This document shows, one piece after another, positions 8,912 through 9,287 of a DNA stretch of 9,287 nucleotides. The stretch spans positions 1-9,287 of the forward strand of contig JAEZQV010000081.1 of NCBI GenBank assembly GCA_023441125.1. Direction: 5' to 3'. Position 1 is the first letter of the stretch, and every line of letters begins with the position of its first letter. The position numbers were made by a program, and so were the translations under genes. The notes below the pieces were generated by a model. That model saw nothing but the letters and a program-made list of their open reading frames with translations. It was not told where the DNA came from and made no database searches. Source of the stretch: Bacillota bacterium. Lineage in GTDB: Bacteria; Bacillota_C; Negativicutes; Sporomusales; Sporomusaceae.

Positions 8912-9287
8912 ATGGTATCTGTCTACCAGACTGTAAAACAACCAAGTGAAGTCAAAATAGAAATCAACAAATCGTTGTTTATCGCCTATGTCAGCCCTGT
9001 TGAAAGCGAAACGGCGGCTGTCAGCTTTATCGCGGAAATTAAAAAACGTCACAAAGAGGCCAGTCATAATTGCTCCGCCTATGTAATCGGCCGGCATGGC
9101 CAGCAGCAAAAAGCCGATGATGACGGCGAACCCGGCGGCACAGCCGGCAGGCCGATCCTGGAAGTTCTCAACAGGGCCGACATCAAAAATACCGTTATTG
9201 TCGTAACCCGTTACTTTGGCGGCATCAAGCTGGGCGCCGGCGGGCTGATCCGCGCTTATACCCAGGCGGCGGCCGCCGGGCTGGAGG
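8912..9287 (+). CDS. yigZ: YigZ/IMPACT (UPF0029) family protein, N-terminal part (cut by window edge)
   Basis: The first 125 codons are present and the frame is open at the right edge. E. coli YigZ is about 204 residues, so the C-terminal ferredoxin-like domain (DUF1949) lies outside. The N-terminal IMPACT domain (PF01205) is clear: EIKKRHKEASHNCSAYVIG (42-60), DDDGEPGGTAGRPILEVL (69-86) and VTRYFGGIKLGAGGLIRAY (98-116). Bacterial members are conserved but poorly characterised. The eukaryotic relative IMPACT acts on GCN2 signalling, which does not transfer to bacteria. The start is ATG 8912, with a GGGG run at 8901-8904 as a modest ribosome binding site. The gene has its own -10 element and follows the gldA hairpin, so it is probably transcribed separately. 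Confidence 0.93.
   Translation, partial: MVSVYQTVKQPSEVKIEINKSLFIAYVSPVESETAAVSFIAEIKKRHKEASHNCSAYVIGRHGQQQKADDDGEPGGTAGRPILEVLNRADIKNTVIVVTRYFGGIKLGAGGLIRAYTQAAAAGLE

Overview
The window reads as chromosomal DNA from an anaerobic low-to-mid-GC Firmicute. A single-chain pyruvate:ferredoxin oxidoreductase, strong GGAGG-type ribosome binding sites, an NAD-linked glycerol dehydrogenase and AT-rich intergenic gaps all fit. My inference, from the overall flavour of the proteins and not from a search, is a Negativicute of the Sporomusaceae type (Sporomusa/Pelosinus-like). I see no rRNA, tRNA, CRISPR array, insertion sequence, phage gene or defence system.

Layout. At the left edge is the start of a minus-strand gene for a BTAD/SARP-type regulator (165 to 1, cut by the window). 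Divergent from it is a HutD/Ves-family cupin (325-936, plus). A perfect 22-bp hairpin (957-1003) separates it from the convergent 1180-residue pyruvate:ferredoxin oxidoreductase (4564 to 1022, minus). Upstream of that gene lies about 600 bp of AT-rich DNA. It holds a leader inverted repeat on the oxidoreductase side, a good plus-strand sigma-A-like promoter (4832-4860), and the decayed 3' end of a short-chain dehydrogenase gene (about 5005-5118). A 31-codon gene for a very basic small protein (5179-5274) follows, with a strong ribosome binding site and a shared terminator.

The right half holds mutY (6390 to 5338, minus), a RluA-family pseudouridine synthase (6602-7495, plus, divergent from mutY), gldA glycerol dehydrogenase (7696-8796, plus) and the first 125 codons of a YigZ/IMPACT-family gene (8912 onward, cut by the right edge). 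Intrinsic terminators or hairpins lie between most genes, so nearly all look like single-gene transcription units and not an operon.

Functionally this is mostly core metabolism and housekeeping: pyruvate oxidation to acetyl-CoA with reduced ferredoxin, oxidation of glycerol to dihydroxyacetone, repair of 8-oxoguanine mispairs, and RNA pseudouridylation. I found no convincing new multi-gene system. The least explained part is the 4565-5330 interval, with its SDR remnant, promoter, small basic ORF and structured oxidoreductase leader.
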